This document shows, in pieces, positions 15,589-23,860 of a stretch of DNA of 61,252 nucleotides. The translations under genes and the position numbers were made by a program. Every line of letters begins with the position of its first letter. The stretch's first letter is position 1. The stretch covers positions 1 to 61,252 of the forward strand of contig NZ_SCNV01000053.1 in the NCBI RefSeq assembly GCF_005503145.1, written 5' to 3'. The notes under the pieces were generated by a model. The model had not been told where the DNA came from and did no database searches. It was given only the letters and a program-made list of their open reading frames with translations. This DNA comes from Burkholderia sp. 4M9327F10. GTDB lineage: Bacteria; Pseudomonadota; Gammaproteobacteria; Burkholderiales; Burkholderiaceae.

Positions 15589-16893
15589 CTACCCTGTCGA
15601 CGTTAACGGACTTCTGGCCGGCCGTACCCTTACGCCGTTACCTGTTTCCGGGTTATTCACTATCCACCCGTCAAGCATCTCAGCCCATGTCTGTAGCATC
15701 TCCCTTCGCTGCTCGGCATATTCGGCCTTGTTGTATACAGCGCGCACCCCTCGTTGTTCGTGTGCCAGACATTTTTCTATCCAGTCGCTGTTGAACCCGG
15801 CTTCATGCAGTTGCGTGCTCGCCGTTCGCCGCAGATCGTGTACCGAGAAAGATTCGAAGTCCTCTACTCCGTTCTCGCGAACGAGCTTTACGGCGCTGTC
15901 GATCACGCGATTCAGGGTGGCAGCACTTATCGGCAATTCCGACTCGTAACGACCCGGATGCAGATACGAGCTTGCGCCAAAACAAGTCTTGAAGGTGACC
16001 AAGATATCCAGGGCCTGCTGACTCAGATAGACATTGTGCGCGCGACCAGCCTTCATCCGGTCCTTCGGAATTGTCCAGATCGCCGCATTGAAGTCCACTT
16101 CATCCCACGTTGCCAAAATGAATTCAGACTTGCGCACCATTGTCAGGAGCATGAACTTGACCGCCAGACGCAGCGTAGGGAGCGTTGGCGTGCGCTCCAA
16201 CGCCTTGAAGAACACGTGGATTTCGGAGGGTGTCAGTGCCCGATCCCGTGGCTTGAAAGTAGCAATGGCGGAGGGCCGGATGTCTTCCGCCGGATTGGCT
16301 ACTTTCAGCCCTCGTGCCTGCACAAAACGGTAGATCTGCAGAACGATGTCGCGCGCCTGAACGGCAGGTGCATTCGCACCTCGTTCCTTGATCTTCTCGC
16401 ATCTCATTAGGAGTCTTAAAGGTGTAATCTCTTCGAGCTTCAGCCGCCCGAACTCTGCTGCGAGATTCCGGTCGTAGACGGACTTCCTCATCGCTCGGGT
16501 CGACTCCGCAAGCGTGGCGTCTGCGAAGTATTTTTCGGCCCACGTCCCGAACGTCATCGCTTCGGCCGCCTCTACCCGCTTTTCAACCTTACTTCTCGAC
16601 GGACTTGCGCCTTGTTCAACTTCCCGACGCGCCCGCTCAAGGAGCAGCCTTGCTTCCGCAAGACGCACCGACATGCCAAAGGAAAGTTCGTCGTCCGCGC
16701 GTGCGCCGCGCGCAGGTAGCCCGGGATCGTAACGACCTATGACCAGGGTCTCCCGGCGTCCATTCAGACGATAGTCGAAGCGGAAACTCACCGTGCCGGA
16801 CGAGGTAACCGCCACATACAGGCCACGCTGGTCAGCAACCTTGTATATCCTGCCGGTCGGCTTGAGCGCCCGCAATTCGAGGTCCGTAAGCAT
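15589..16893 (-). CDS. P4-type tyrosine recombinase (integrase)
   Basis: A 434-residue site-specific integrase. The N-terminal DUF4102 arm-binding domain (LRALKPTGRIYKVADQRGLY, about 1-90) is followed by a SAM-like core-binding domain (about 115-205) and the catalytic domain. Catalytic residues can be placed: Arg in LLTMVRKSEF, HDLRR in FSVHDLRRTASTQLHE, His in LAHEQRG and the nucleophilic Tyr in AVYNKAEYAEQRR. GGAG lies seven bases before the ATG. It reads away from guaA, as is usual for elements integrated in that gene, and appears intact, so excision may still be possible if the other junction survives. Confidence 0.9.
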   Translation of the reverse strand: MLTDLELRALKPTGRIYKVADQRGLYVAVTSSGTVSFRFDYRLNGRRETLVIGRYDPGLPARGARADDELSFGMSVRLAEARLLLERARREVEQGASPSRSKVEKRVEAAEAMTFGTWAEKYFADATLAESTRAMRKSVYDRNLAAEFGRLKLEEITPLRLLMRCEKIKERGANAPAVQARDIVLQIYRFVQARGLKVANPAEDIRPSAIATFKPRDRALTPSEIHVFFKALERTPTLPTLRLAVKFMLLTMVRKSEFILATWDEVDFNAAIWTIPKDRMKAGRAHNVYLSQQALDILVTFKTCFGASSYLHPGRYESELPISAATLNRVIDSAVKLVRENGVEDFESFSVHDLRRTASTQLHEAGFNSDWIEKCLAHEQRGVRAVYNKAEYAEQRREMLQTWAEMLDGWIVNNPETGNGVRVRPARSPLTSTG

Positions 16894-16910
16894 GCAATAC
16901 TCCGTTAACT

Positions 16911-16998
16911 GATACCGTGTTTGATACCGTCACGCGCCGTGACGGTATCAAAGTGGATCGTCTGCAGAGAAAGATGCTATACCGTCGCTCATACCGTC
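16911..16998. repeat. ATACCGT repeat array with perfect 15-bp inverted repeat upstream of the integrase
   Basis: Five copies of ATACCGT(C) occur: direct at 16912 and 16924 (12 bp apart), inverted at 16941-16948, and direct at 16979 and 16991 (again 12 bp apart). The second and third are halves of a perfect dyad, TTTGATACCGTCACG (16920-16934) and its complement (16938-16952) around CGC. Lying between the integrase start and the guaA end, they fit integrase arm sites, excisionase sites or an autoregulatory operator. Confidence 0.6.
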
Positions 16999-17099
16999 GG
17001 CGATGTAGCCCTGCCGCCGGACGGCAGCGGATCTAAATAGTCGATAAACCCTTGTTTTTGTGTGGGAAATTTGGGAATCAACGGACCTCTGCAGACCAC

Positions 17100-17135
17100 T
17101 GCAGAGGATCCTAAATTATTCCCACTCAATCGTCG
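17100..17135. other. Putative chromosomal attachment junction at the guaA 3' end
   Basis: The guaA stop region (ATTCCCACTCAATCGTCGCC on the plus strand, from about 17118) adjoins an integrase module. The 3' end of guaA is an established target for genomic-island integrases. I found no second copy of these bases elsewhere in the window, so the opposite junction is either outside it or lost. The exact core cannot be defined from one junction. Confidence 0.4.
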
Positions 17136-18699
17136 CCGGCGGCTTCCCCGAAATATCATAAACAACCCGGTTAATCCCCCGCACTTCATTGATAATGCGG
17201 TTCGACACATGCCCAAGCAGCTCATGCGGCAGATGCGCCCAATGCGCGGTCATGAAGTCCTGAGTCTGCACAGCACGCAGCGCAACCACATACTCATAAG
17301 TCCGCCCATCGCCCATCACACCGACGCTCTTCACCGGCAGAAACACCGCAAACGCCTGACTCGTGAGGTCGTACCACGACTTACCCGTTTCCTTGTCAAC
17401 GAAAGTGCGCAGCGTCTCGATGAAAATCGCGTCCGCGCGACGCAGCAGATCCGCAAAGTCACGCTTCACTTCGCCGAGAATCCGCACGCCCAGACCCGGG
17501 CCGGGGAACGGATGGCGATACACCATCGCCGGCGGCAACCCAAGCTTCACGCCAAGCTCGCGCACTTCATCCTTGAACAGCTCGCGCAGCGGCTCCAGCA
17601 GCTTCAGATTCAGCGTCTCCGGCAGCCCGCCCACGTTGTGGTGGCTCTTGATCGTCTGCGTGGCCTTCTTGCCCTTGCCTGCCGATTCGATCACGTCCGG
17701 ATAAATCGTGCCTTGCGCCAGCCACTTCGCGTCCGTCAGCTTGGCCGCTTCAGCCTGGAACACTTCAACGAATTCCGCACCGATGATCTTGCGCTTCGCT
17801 TCCGGATCGGTCACGCCGGCGAGCTTCGACAGGAACACTTCACTCGCGTCCACGTGAATCACCTTCACGCCCAGATGATCCGCGAACGTCGCCATCACCT
17901 GCTCGGCTTCGTTCAGACGCAAGAGGCCGTGGTCGACGAACACACAGGTCAGTTGATCGCCAATCGCACGATGCAGCAGCGCCGCCGCCACCGACGAATC
18001 CACCCCACCCGAAAGCCCAAGAATCACGTGCTCGTTGCCGACCTGCTCACGAATCTTCGCAACCGCCTCATCGACGTAATGGCCCATTTCCCAATCGGAG
18101 CGCGCGCCGCAGATCTTCAGCACGAAGCGCTCGATCATCGCGCGGCCCTGCACCGTGTGCGTGACTTCCGGGTGCCATTGCAGGCCGTAGAAATGGCGCG
18201 CTTCGTCGGCCATCGCGGCGATCGGGCACGACTCCGTCGACGCCATCAACTGGAAGCCCTGCGGCATTTCCAGCACCTTGTCGCCGTGGCTCATCCACAC
18301 CTTCAGCATGCCGTGACCTTCCGGCGTGGTGAAGTCGCTAATGCCTTCGAGCAGGCTCGTATGGTTGCGTGCCCGCACTTCGGCGTAACCGAATTCGCGC
18401 ACATGGCCGTTTTCGACCTTGCCGCCAAGCTGCTCGGCCATCGCCTGCATGCCGTAGCAGATGCCGAGCACCGGAACGCCGAGTTCGAACACCGCTTGCG
18501 GCACGCGCGGCGTGTCCGTTTCGGTGACCGAGCTCGGGCCGCCCGACAGGATCACGCCCTTCGGCGCGAAGTCGCGGATGAACGCCGCATCGACGTCGTA
18601 CGGATGGATTTCCGAGTACACGTTCGCCTCGCGGACGCGACGTGCAATCAGTTGGGTGACTTGCGAACCGAAGTCGAGAATCAGGATCTTGTCATGCAT
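17116..18699 (-). CDS. guaA: GMP synthase (glutamine-hydrolysing)
   Basis: A 527-residue enzyme converting XMP to GMP with glutamine and ATP, the last step of guanine nucleotide synthesis. The class I amidotransferase domain (1-200) has the nucleophile at Cys81 in GICYGMQ and its His in LQWHPEVTH. The ATP-pyrophosphatase P-loop LSGGVDSS lies near 228, and the C-terminal dimerisation domain ends PPATIEWE. The start MHDKILILDFG at 18699 is chosen over an upstream in-frame ATG at 18717 by family length. The final 40 or so codons use less biased codons than the body, compatible with a 3' end supplied by an integrated element. Confidence 0.97.
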   Translation of the reverse strand: MHDKILILDFGSQVTQLIARRVREANVYSEIHPYDVDAAFIRDFAPKGVILSGGPSSVTETDTPRVPQAVFELGVPVLGICYGMQAMAEQLGGKVENGHVREFGYAEVRARNHTSLLEGISDFTTPEGHGMLKVWMSHGDKVLEMPQGFQLMASTESCPIAAMADEARHFYGLQWHPEVTHTVQGRAMIERFVLKICGARSDWEMGHYVDEAVAKIREQVGNEHVILGLSGGVDSSVAAALLHRAIGDQLTCVFVDHGLLRLNEAEQVMATFADHLGVKVIHVDASEVFLSKLAGVTDPEAKRKIIGAEFVEVFQAEAAKLTDAKWLAQGTIYPDVIESAGKGKKATQTIKSHHNVGGLPETLNLKLLEPLRELFKDEVRELGVKLGLPPAMVYRHPFPGPGLGVRILGEVKRDFADLLRRADAIFIETLRTFVDKETGKSWYDLTSQAFAVFLPVKSVGVMGDGRTYEYVVALRAVQTQDFMTAHWAHLPHELLGHVSNRIINEVRGINRVVYDISGKPPATIEWE

Positions 18700-18736
18700 G
18701 GCAGCGGACGGAATCAAAAGTGAACGGATAAGGAAA

Positions 18737-18755
18737 GCCGCGCACGAAGCGCGGC
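18737..18755 (-). terminator. Hairpin between the guaB operon and guaA
   Basis: GCCGCGC-TTCGT-GCGCGGC followed by TTTCCTT on the minus strand. A perfect 7-bp GC stem with a short T-tract lies between the membrane-protein gene and guaA, so transcription from guaB is probably attenuated before guaA. Confidence 0.55.
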
Positions 18756-18914
18756 GTTGAATTCAAAACGGACCCGGCCGTGAGGCCATATCGGGCAGCG
18801 CAGGTTCTGACGTGGTGCAATCGCAGCGGGTACACCAGGCCCACCAGGCGCACTGGCAGGCACGCGCGCAGACGGAATCCGGAAGCTTCGGCAGGTGGCG
18901 TGGCGCTCCGGGCC

Positions 18915-19616
18915 TCAGCCATGAAACGGCGGCCGTGGCGCGCCGGGCGCATCGGCTGCGGCGGTGCGTGCTTCGACGTCGCTTGCCGAGAGCGTGCCCG
19001 GCCGGTTTGCCGAAGCAAAGTCCGGTTCGACCGGATGCCCCGTAGCAGGACTGATCGGGCTGGCAGCACGCGTCGCAGGCGGCACGACGGGTTCCAGCAC
19101 AGGCTCCACCGCTGCGGGTTCGGCCCGGTACGCAACCGCGTCGCGCCCTCTTGCAGCGTCTTTCGCAGCCTGCTTTTCAGCACGTTGCGCGGCAGCGGCT
19201 TCGCTGAGACGCAGCCGCTCGCGCCGCCGCACCGCGCCCGACAGCCGCACGCCGCCCAGCCCCACGACAACCAGAACCACACCGGCCAGCACCGCGACAA
19301 GCTGACCGAAGCCGGTCAACTCGGGGCGGTGCATGCCAATCAGCCAGACCAGCATCAGGAGGCCCGTCAGCCAGTTCACATGCCCGACGACCTTGGCGAC
19401 CGTCGAGGTCAGCGCACCGTCTATCGACGCATGGAAAGCCAGCCACGCGAGCCCGATCAGCGCGATGCCGAGTCCCTGCCCCACCAGCGTGGGCTGGGTC
19501 TGCACCAGTTGCAGCGCGTTGTACAGCGAAGTCCAGGGCGTCAGCAGGAACAGCAGGCCGAACGCCAGCAACAGCAAGGCATCGATGATCAGTACAGCGC
19601 GCAGCAGTGGCTTCAT
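18915..19616 (-). CDS. Small integral membrane protein with alanine-rich cytoplasmic tail
   Basis: A 233-residue protein of unknown function. Four hydrophobic segments (about residues 5-25, 40-60, 75-95 and 103-123) are followed by a charged coil (RRRERLRLSEAAAAQRAEKQ) and a low-complexity Ala/Pro/Glu tail to the C-terminus. It begins six bases after the guaB stop, so it is cotranscribed with IMP dehydrogenase. I cannot name a domain. No catalytic motif is visible; a membrane-anchoring or structural role is all that can be suggested. Confidence 0.75.
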   Translation of the reverse strand: MKPLLRAVLIIDALLLLAFGLLFLLTPWTSLYNALQLVQTQPTLVGQGLGIALIGLAWLAFHASIDGALTSTVAKVVGHVNWLTGLLMLVWLIGMHRPELTGFGQLVAVLAGVVLVVVGLGGVRLSGAVRRRERLRLSEAAAAQRAEKQAAKDAARGRDAVAYRAEPAAVEPVLEPVVPPATRAASPISPATGHPVEPDFASANRPGTLSASDVEARTAAADAPGAPRPPFHG

Positions 19617-19622
19617 GGGCGA

Positions 19623-21083
19623 TTAGTCCACGTGGTAATTAGGCGCTTCCTTGGTGATCTGCACGTCGTGCACGTGCGACTCGCGCAGGCCGGCGCCGGT
19701 GATCTGCACGAACTCCGCCTTGTCGTTCATCTCGGCGATGGTGCGGCAGCCGCAGTAGCCCATGCTGGCGCGCACGCCGCCGATCAGCTGGAACAGGATG
19801 GCGTTGACCGAGCCCTTGTAGGCGACGCGGCCTTCAATACCTTCCGGCACCAGCTTGTCGATGTTCGCGGAGTTGTCCTGGAAGTAGCGGTCTGCCGCGC
19901 CGTCCTTCATCGCGCCGACCGAGCCCATGCCGCGGTACGACTTGTACTGGCGGCCTTGATACAGGAACACGTCGCCCGGCGCTTCTTCGGTGCCGGCGAA
20001 CATGCTGCCCATCATCACGGCGTTCGCGCCGGCGGCCAGCGCCTTGCTGATGTCACCCGAGAAACGCACGCCGCCGTCGGCGATCACCGGCACGCCGGTG
20101 CCCTTGAGCGCTTCCGAGACGTTGGCGATAGCCGTGACCTGCGGCACGCCGACACCTGCGACGATACGCGTCGTGCAGATGGAGCCCGGGCCGATACCGA
20201 CCTTGACGCCGTCCGCGCCGTATTCGACCAGCGCCTTGGCAGCGGCCGCCGTAGCGATGTTGCCGCCGATCACCTCGACATGCGGGAAGTTCTTCTTGAC
20301 CCACTGCACGCGCTCGAGCACGCCCTTGCTGTGGCCGTGCGCGGTATCCACGACGATCACGTCGACGCCGGCCTGCACCAGCAGTTCCACGCGCTCTTCA
20401 TTGTCTTCGCCGACACCGACCGCCGCGCCAGCGCGCAGCTTGCCGTGTTCGTCCTTACACGCGTCCGGGTGTTCGGTCTGCTTGGTGATGTCCTTCACCG
20501 TCATCAGGCCGCGCAGTTCGAACGCGTCGTTGATGACCAGCACGCGTTCCAGACGGTGGCTGTGCATCAGCGCCTTAGCCTCGGCGAGCGGCGTGCCTTC
20601 CTTGACCGTGACGAGGCGTTCGCGCGGCGTCATGATGTTGCGCACTGGCTCGTCCAGGCGCTCTTCGAAACGCAGGTCGCGGTTGGTGACGATGCCGATC
20701 AGTTGCGAGCCTTCCACCACCGGGAAACCCGAAATGCCATGCTGTTGCGACAGGGCGATCACGTCGCGCACCTTCATTTGCGGCGGCACAGTGATCGGAT
20801 CGCGCACCACACCCGATTCGAAGCGCTTCACCTTGGCGACTTCACGGGCCTGCTCGGCCGCCGTGAGGTTCTTGTGGATGATGCCCACGCCACCCATCTG
20901 CGCCATTGCAATGGCGAGGCGGGCTTCGGTGACGGTGTCCATGGCGGCGGACACGAGCGGCATGTTCAGGGAAATGTTGCGGGTCAGCCGGGTCTTGAGG
21001 CTGGTGTCGCGCGGCAAAACATCGGAGAAGGCCGGGACGAGGAGCACGTCATCGAACGTGAGTGCTGTTTGGATCAGACGCAT
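19623..21083 (-). CDS. guaB: IMP dehydrogenase
   Basis: A 486-residue NAD-dependent enzyme oxidising IMP to XMP, the rate-limiting step toward GMP. The TIM barrel is interrupted by two CBS repeats (about residues 92-205). The catalytic cysteine lies in GIGPGSICTTRIVAGVGVPQ near residue 300, and the mobile flap contains GSVGAMKDGAADRY. N-terminus MRLIQTALTFDDVLLVPAFS is the standard start. It heads the transcript containing the membrane protein and probably reads on toward guaA, giving the last two steps of GMP synthesis in order. Confidence 0.97.
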   Translation of the reverse strand: MRLIQTALTFDDVLLVPAFSDVLPRDTSLKTRLTRNISLNMPLVSAAMDTVTEARLAIAMAQMGGVGIIHKNLTAAEQAREVAKVKRFESGVVRDPITVPPQMKVRDVIALSQQHGISGFPVVEGSQLIGIVTNRDLRFEERLDEPVRNIMTPRERLVTVKEGTPLAEAKALMHSHRLERVLVINDAFELRGLMTVKDITKQTEHPDACKDEHGKLRAGAAVGVGEDNEERVELLVQAGVDVIVVDTAHGHSKGVLERVQWVKKNFPHVEVIGGNIATAAAAKALVEYGADGVKVGIGPGSICTTRIVAGVGVPQVTAIANVSEALKGTGVPVIADGGVRFSGDISKALAAGANAVMMGSMFAGTEEAPGDVFLYQGRQYKSYRGMGSVGAMKDGAADRYFQDNSANIDKLVPEGIEGRVAYKGSVNAILFQLIGGVRASMGYCGCRTIAEMNDKAEFVQITGAGLRESHVHDVQITKEAPNYHVD

Positions 21084-21325
21084 GGCAAATCCTATAGGCG
21101 CAAAAGCGAATTATACGCGATACCTCCCCGGTTTTCACTGCACGAACAGCAGGTTAGCGAATTTCCACCGATTTTTTAAGGTCTTTCCGCAGGGGAATTT
21201 CGCTTCGCCGTTCGGGTCGGGTTCGATCCGGTTTCGTTTCCCGAGACGAGTGCAGGATCGAACAAGACGCCCGGCAACGGCCTGGTTAAGCTGCGCACCT
21301 GTCCAGTTTTATGTCGGAGTAGTCG

Positions 21326-22309
21326 ATGCAGCGTGGTGTAGCGTACGGCGTCATGGCCGGGGCCTTGTGGGGCATGGTGTTTCTGGTGCCGCGGATGCTG
21401 CCCGATTTTTCGCCGCTGCTCCTGAGCGCGGGCCGCTACACCATGTACGGCCTCGTCTCGCTGGCCGCCGCCCTGCCGATGGCGCGCCCGCTCGCCACCC
21501 GCCTTACCCGCGAGGATCTGCTCGCGCTCATCAAGCTGGCGCTGGCCGGCAACCTGCTCTACTACATTCTTCTGACCAGCGCTGTGCACCTGATCGGGAT
21601 CGCGCCGGCGTCGCTGATCGTCGGCGTGCTGCCGGTCACCGTCACGCTGCTCGGCCGGCGCGACCACGGCGCCGTGCCGCTCGCCCGCCTCGTGTGGCCG
21701 CTGGCGATGGTGCTGGCGGGCATCGCCTGTATCAACGTGGATGTGTTCACCGCCGCCGACGGGGCGGCGGGCACGCCGGGCGACATCCTCAGCAAGCTCG
21801 CCGGGCTTGCCTGCGCGGTCGGGGCGCTGGCCTGCTGGACCTGGTTTGCGGTCGAAAACGCCCGTTATCTGCAGCGGCAGACCCATTTCAGCGGCAATGA
21901 GTGGTCGGTGCTATGGGGTGTGGTGACCGGCGCGCTGGGCGCGGCGCTGTGGCTCGTGATTGGGCTGCTGCCTTCGGGCAGCCTGCAGACGACGCTCGGC
22001 AGCGCGCGCTGGCATACCTTCTGGGTGCTCAATCTGGCGCTGGCAATCGGCGCGTCGTGGCTCGGCAACGGGCTGTGGAACGCTGCTTCGAAGCGCTTGC
22101 CGTTGACGCTATCAGGCCAGATGATCGTGTTTGAAACGCTGTTCGCGCTGCTTTATGCGTTCATTTACGACCACCGGCTGCCGCGCCCGCTCGAAATGGC
22201 GGCCATTGCATTGCTGGTGGCGGGCGTGAGCTGGTCGGTGCGGCAGCACGCGGATGACGATTCGGCCGGCGTGCCGATCGAGGAGAAGGCGCAGGCGTCG
22301 GCGCATTGA
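21326..22309 (+). CDS. DMT-superfamily (EamA) transporter
   Basis: A 327-residue inner-membrane protein with about ten transmembrane helices and two EamA halves, typical of drug/metabolite transporters that export amino acids, metabolites or toxic compounds. The N-terminus QRGVAYGVMAGALWGMVFLV starts the first helix; the second half begins around residue 170. GGAG lies seven bases before the ATG. Its C-terminal tail is charged. It stands alone between guaB (divergent) and ratB (convergent), so the substrate cannot be inferred from context. Confidence 0.85.
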   Translation: MQRGVAYGVMAGALWGMVFLVPRMLPDFSPLLLSAGRYTMYGLVSLAAALPMARPLATRLTREDLLALIKLALAGNLLYYILLTSAVHLIGIAPASLIVGVLPVTVTLLGRRDHGAVPLARLVWPLAMVLAGIACINVDVFTAADGAAGTPGDILSKLAGLACAVGALACWTWFAVENARYLQRQTHFSGNEWSVLWGVVTGALGAALWLVIGLLPSGSLQTTLGSARWHTFWVLNLALAIGASWLGNGLWNAASKRLPLTLSGQMIVFETLFALLYAFIYDHRLPRPLEMAAIALLVAGVSWSVRQHADDDSAGVPIEEKAQASAH

Positions 22310-22321
22310 GCGCCGGGCTGG

Positions 22322-22365
<44 letters not shown>

Positions 22366-22411
22366 AGCGTGGCGCACAAACCCGGCGGGCGGTGGTACAA
22401 ACGGTCTCGCC

Positions 22412-22744
22412 CTAGCGCGAGTCCCGGTTCTGCCACTTGCGCCCTTCGATGGAGCCTTCCTTGCGGGTCTTGTCGACGCGCCGCTGGCGCGCCGCCTTCG
22501 GATCGACAATCAGCGGCCGGTATATTTCCACGCGGTCGTGGTCGGCGAGCACCGTATCGAGCGGCTTGAGCTTGCCGAACACGCCAACCTTCTGCTGCGT
22601 GAGATCGATCTGCGGATAGCGCTCGAGGATGCCGCTGGCGTCGAGCGCCTGCTGCAGCGTCGCGCCTTCCGGCAGTTCGACGGGAATCAGCGCCTGCTCG
22701 TGGGGCAGCGCGTAGCAGACTTCAATCGAAAGCATCGCGCTCAT
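22412..22744 (-). CDS. ratB: RnfH/RatB family ubiquitin-fold protein
   Basis: A 110-residue protein with the beta-grasp (ubiquitin-like) fold of the UPF0125/RnfH family: the N-terminus AMLSIEVCYALPHEQALIPV, then a TLQQALDASGILE helix, and GVFGKLKPLDTVLADHDRVE leading to the YRPLIVDPK ending. It is usually paired with ratA next to smpB, as here, and its start overlaps the ratA stop by four bases. The biochemical role is not settled. The tail past residue 90 is basic and probably disordered. Confidence 0.9.
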   Translation of the reverse strand: MSAMLSIEVCYALPHEQALIPVELPEGATLQQALDASGILERYPQIDLTQQKVGVFGKLKPLDTVLADHDRVEIYRPLIVDPKAARQRRVDKTRKEGSIEGRKWQNRDSR

Positions 22745-23178
22745 GCCTTGCCGTAGCGCGTGTCGGCGCGCTTCACGAACGATTCGACGAAGGTGTTGGC
22801 AATATGGCTGAACACCGGCCCGATGATCTTCTCGAGGATGATGTTGGTGAATTCGTAGTGCAGCGCGAATTCGATCTTGCAGGCGTCCTCACGCAGCGCC
22901 GTAAAGCGCCAGTAGCCGGTGAACTTGCGAAACGGGCCGTCCGCGAACTCCATGTCGATGCGCTCGGGCCGCTTCATGCTGTTGCGGGTGGCGAAGTGCT
23001 GCTTGATGCCCTTGAAGTTGATGTCGATCTTCGCCTCCATGCCGTCCTCGTCCTGGCGACGGATCTCGACCCCGCCGCACCAGGGGAGGAAATTGGGGTA
23101 ATCGGCGACATCGGTAACGAGGTCGAACATCTGTTCCGCCGAATGGCGTATCAACACGGTTTTCTGGACATCTGCCAT
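22741..23178 (-). CDS. ratA: RatA family ribosome-association/coenzyme Q-binding protein
   Basis: A 145-residue START-like (SRPBCC) protein of the RatA/COQ10 family; E. coli RatA binds 50S subunits and blocks 70S assembly, while homologues bind ubiquinone. MADVQKTVLIRHSAEQMFDL and VADYPNFLPWCGGVEI are the signature start, and GPFRKFTGYWRF and LHYEFTNIILEKIIGPVF follow. The start at 23178 is chosen because the extra seven residues upstream are not part of the family. It is divergent from smpB, the conserved arrangement. Confidence 0.92.
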   Translation of the reverse strand: MADVQKTVLIRHSAEQMFDLVTDVADYPNFLPWCGGVEIRRQDEDGMEAKIDINFKGIKQHFATRNSMKRPERIDMEFADGPFRKFTGYWRFTALREDACKIEFALHYEFTNIILEKIIGPVFSHIANTFVESFVKRADTRYGKA

Positions 23179-23278
23179 AAATTGGACAGCACGGGGCAAG
23201 GGTGGAGAAGCGCTGCGGGCTTTCCTTGCCCCGCTTTGCTAAAATCGTGATTTTAAACGAGTTGGGCACTTTCCATTC

Positions 23279-23725
23279 ATGAGCATCATAGACAACAGAA
23301 AAGCCTTCTACGACTATTCGGTCGAAGAGCGCTACGAAGCAGGGCTCGTGCTCGAGGGATGGGAGGTCAAAGCCTTGCGCGCCGGCCGCGGCCAGATCAA
23401 GGAAGGCTATGTGGTCATCAAGAACAATGAGCTGTTCCTGATTGGCACGCACATCAGCCCGCTGCCCGAAGCGTCAACCCACATCACGCCGGACCCGGTA
23501 CGCACCCGCAAGCTGCTCCTGCATAGCGAGGAGATCAGCAAGCTGATCGGCAAGGTCGAGCAACGCGGTTATACGCTCGTGCCGCTAAACTTTCATTACA
23601 AGGGCGGCCGCGTCAAATGCGAAATCGGCCTCGCCAAGGGTAAGAAGCAGCACGACAAGCGCGAGACCGAGAAGAAACGGGATTGGGAACGTGAAAAGGC
23701 CCGCCTGATGCGCAACCCGACCTGA
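23279..23725 (+). CDS. smpB: SsrA (tmRNA)-binding protein
   Basis: A 148-residue RNA-binding protein that delivers tmRNA to stalled ribosomes for trans-translation. The OB-fold core is recognisable: MSIIDNRKAFYDYSVEERYE, then GLVLEGWEVKALRAGRGQIK and LLLHSEEISKLIGKVEQRGY. The basic C-terminal tail KGKKQHDKRETEKKRDWERE mimics mRNA in the decoding centre. A strong two-way terminator lies 44 bases downstream. The tmRNA gene itself is not in this window as far as I can see. Confidence 0.97.
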   Translation: MSIIDNRKAFYDYSVEERYEAGLVLEGWEVKALRAGRGQIKEGYVVIKNNELFLIGTHISPLPEASTHITPDPVRTRKLLLHSEEISKLIGKVEQRGYTLVPLNFHYKGGRVKCEIGLAKGKKQHDKRETEKKRDWEREKARLMRNPT

Positions 23726-23769
23726 GCCGCACCGGAGCCTGAGCCGGATTCCGGCGCATCCTGCTGACA

Positions 23770-23800
23770 AAAATGGCCCGCCTGATTGGCGGGCCATTTT
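23770..23800. terminator. Bidirectional Rho-independent terminator after smpB
   Basis: Perfect 13-bp stem AAAATGGCCCGCC / GGCGGGCCATTTT around TGATT, with A-rich and T-rich flanks on opposite sides. It serves smpB and the oppositely oriented stomatin-family gene. Confidence 0.92.
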
Positions 23801-23860
23801 GTTTGTGTAGACGGCTTCGGCGCGGCGAATCGCCGCGCCGCCGGGGATCCAACGGTGAGC

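Noticed and set aside
16920..16952. Perfect inverted repeat as a terminator
   Set aside because: No T-tract, position upstream of the integrase start, and other ATACCGT copies around it point to protein binding.
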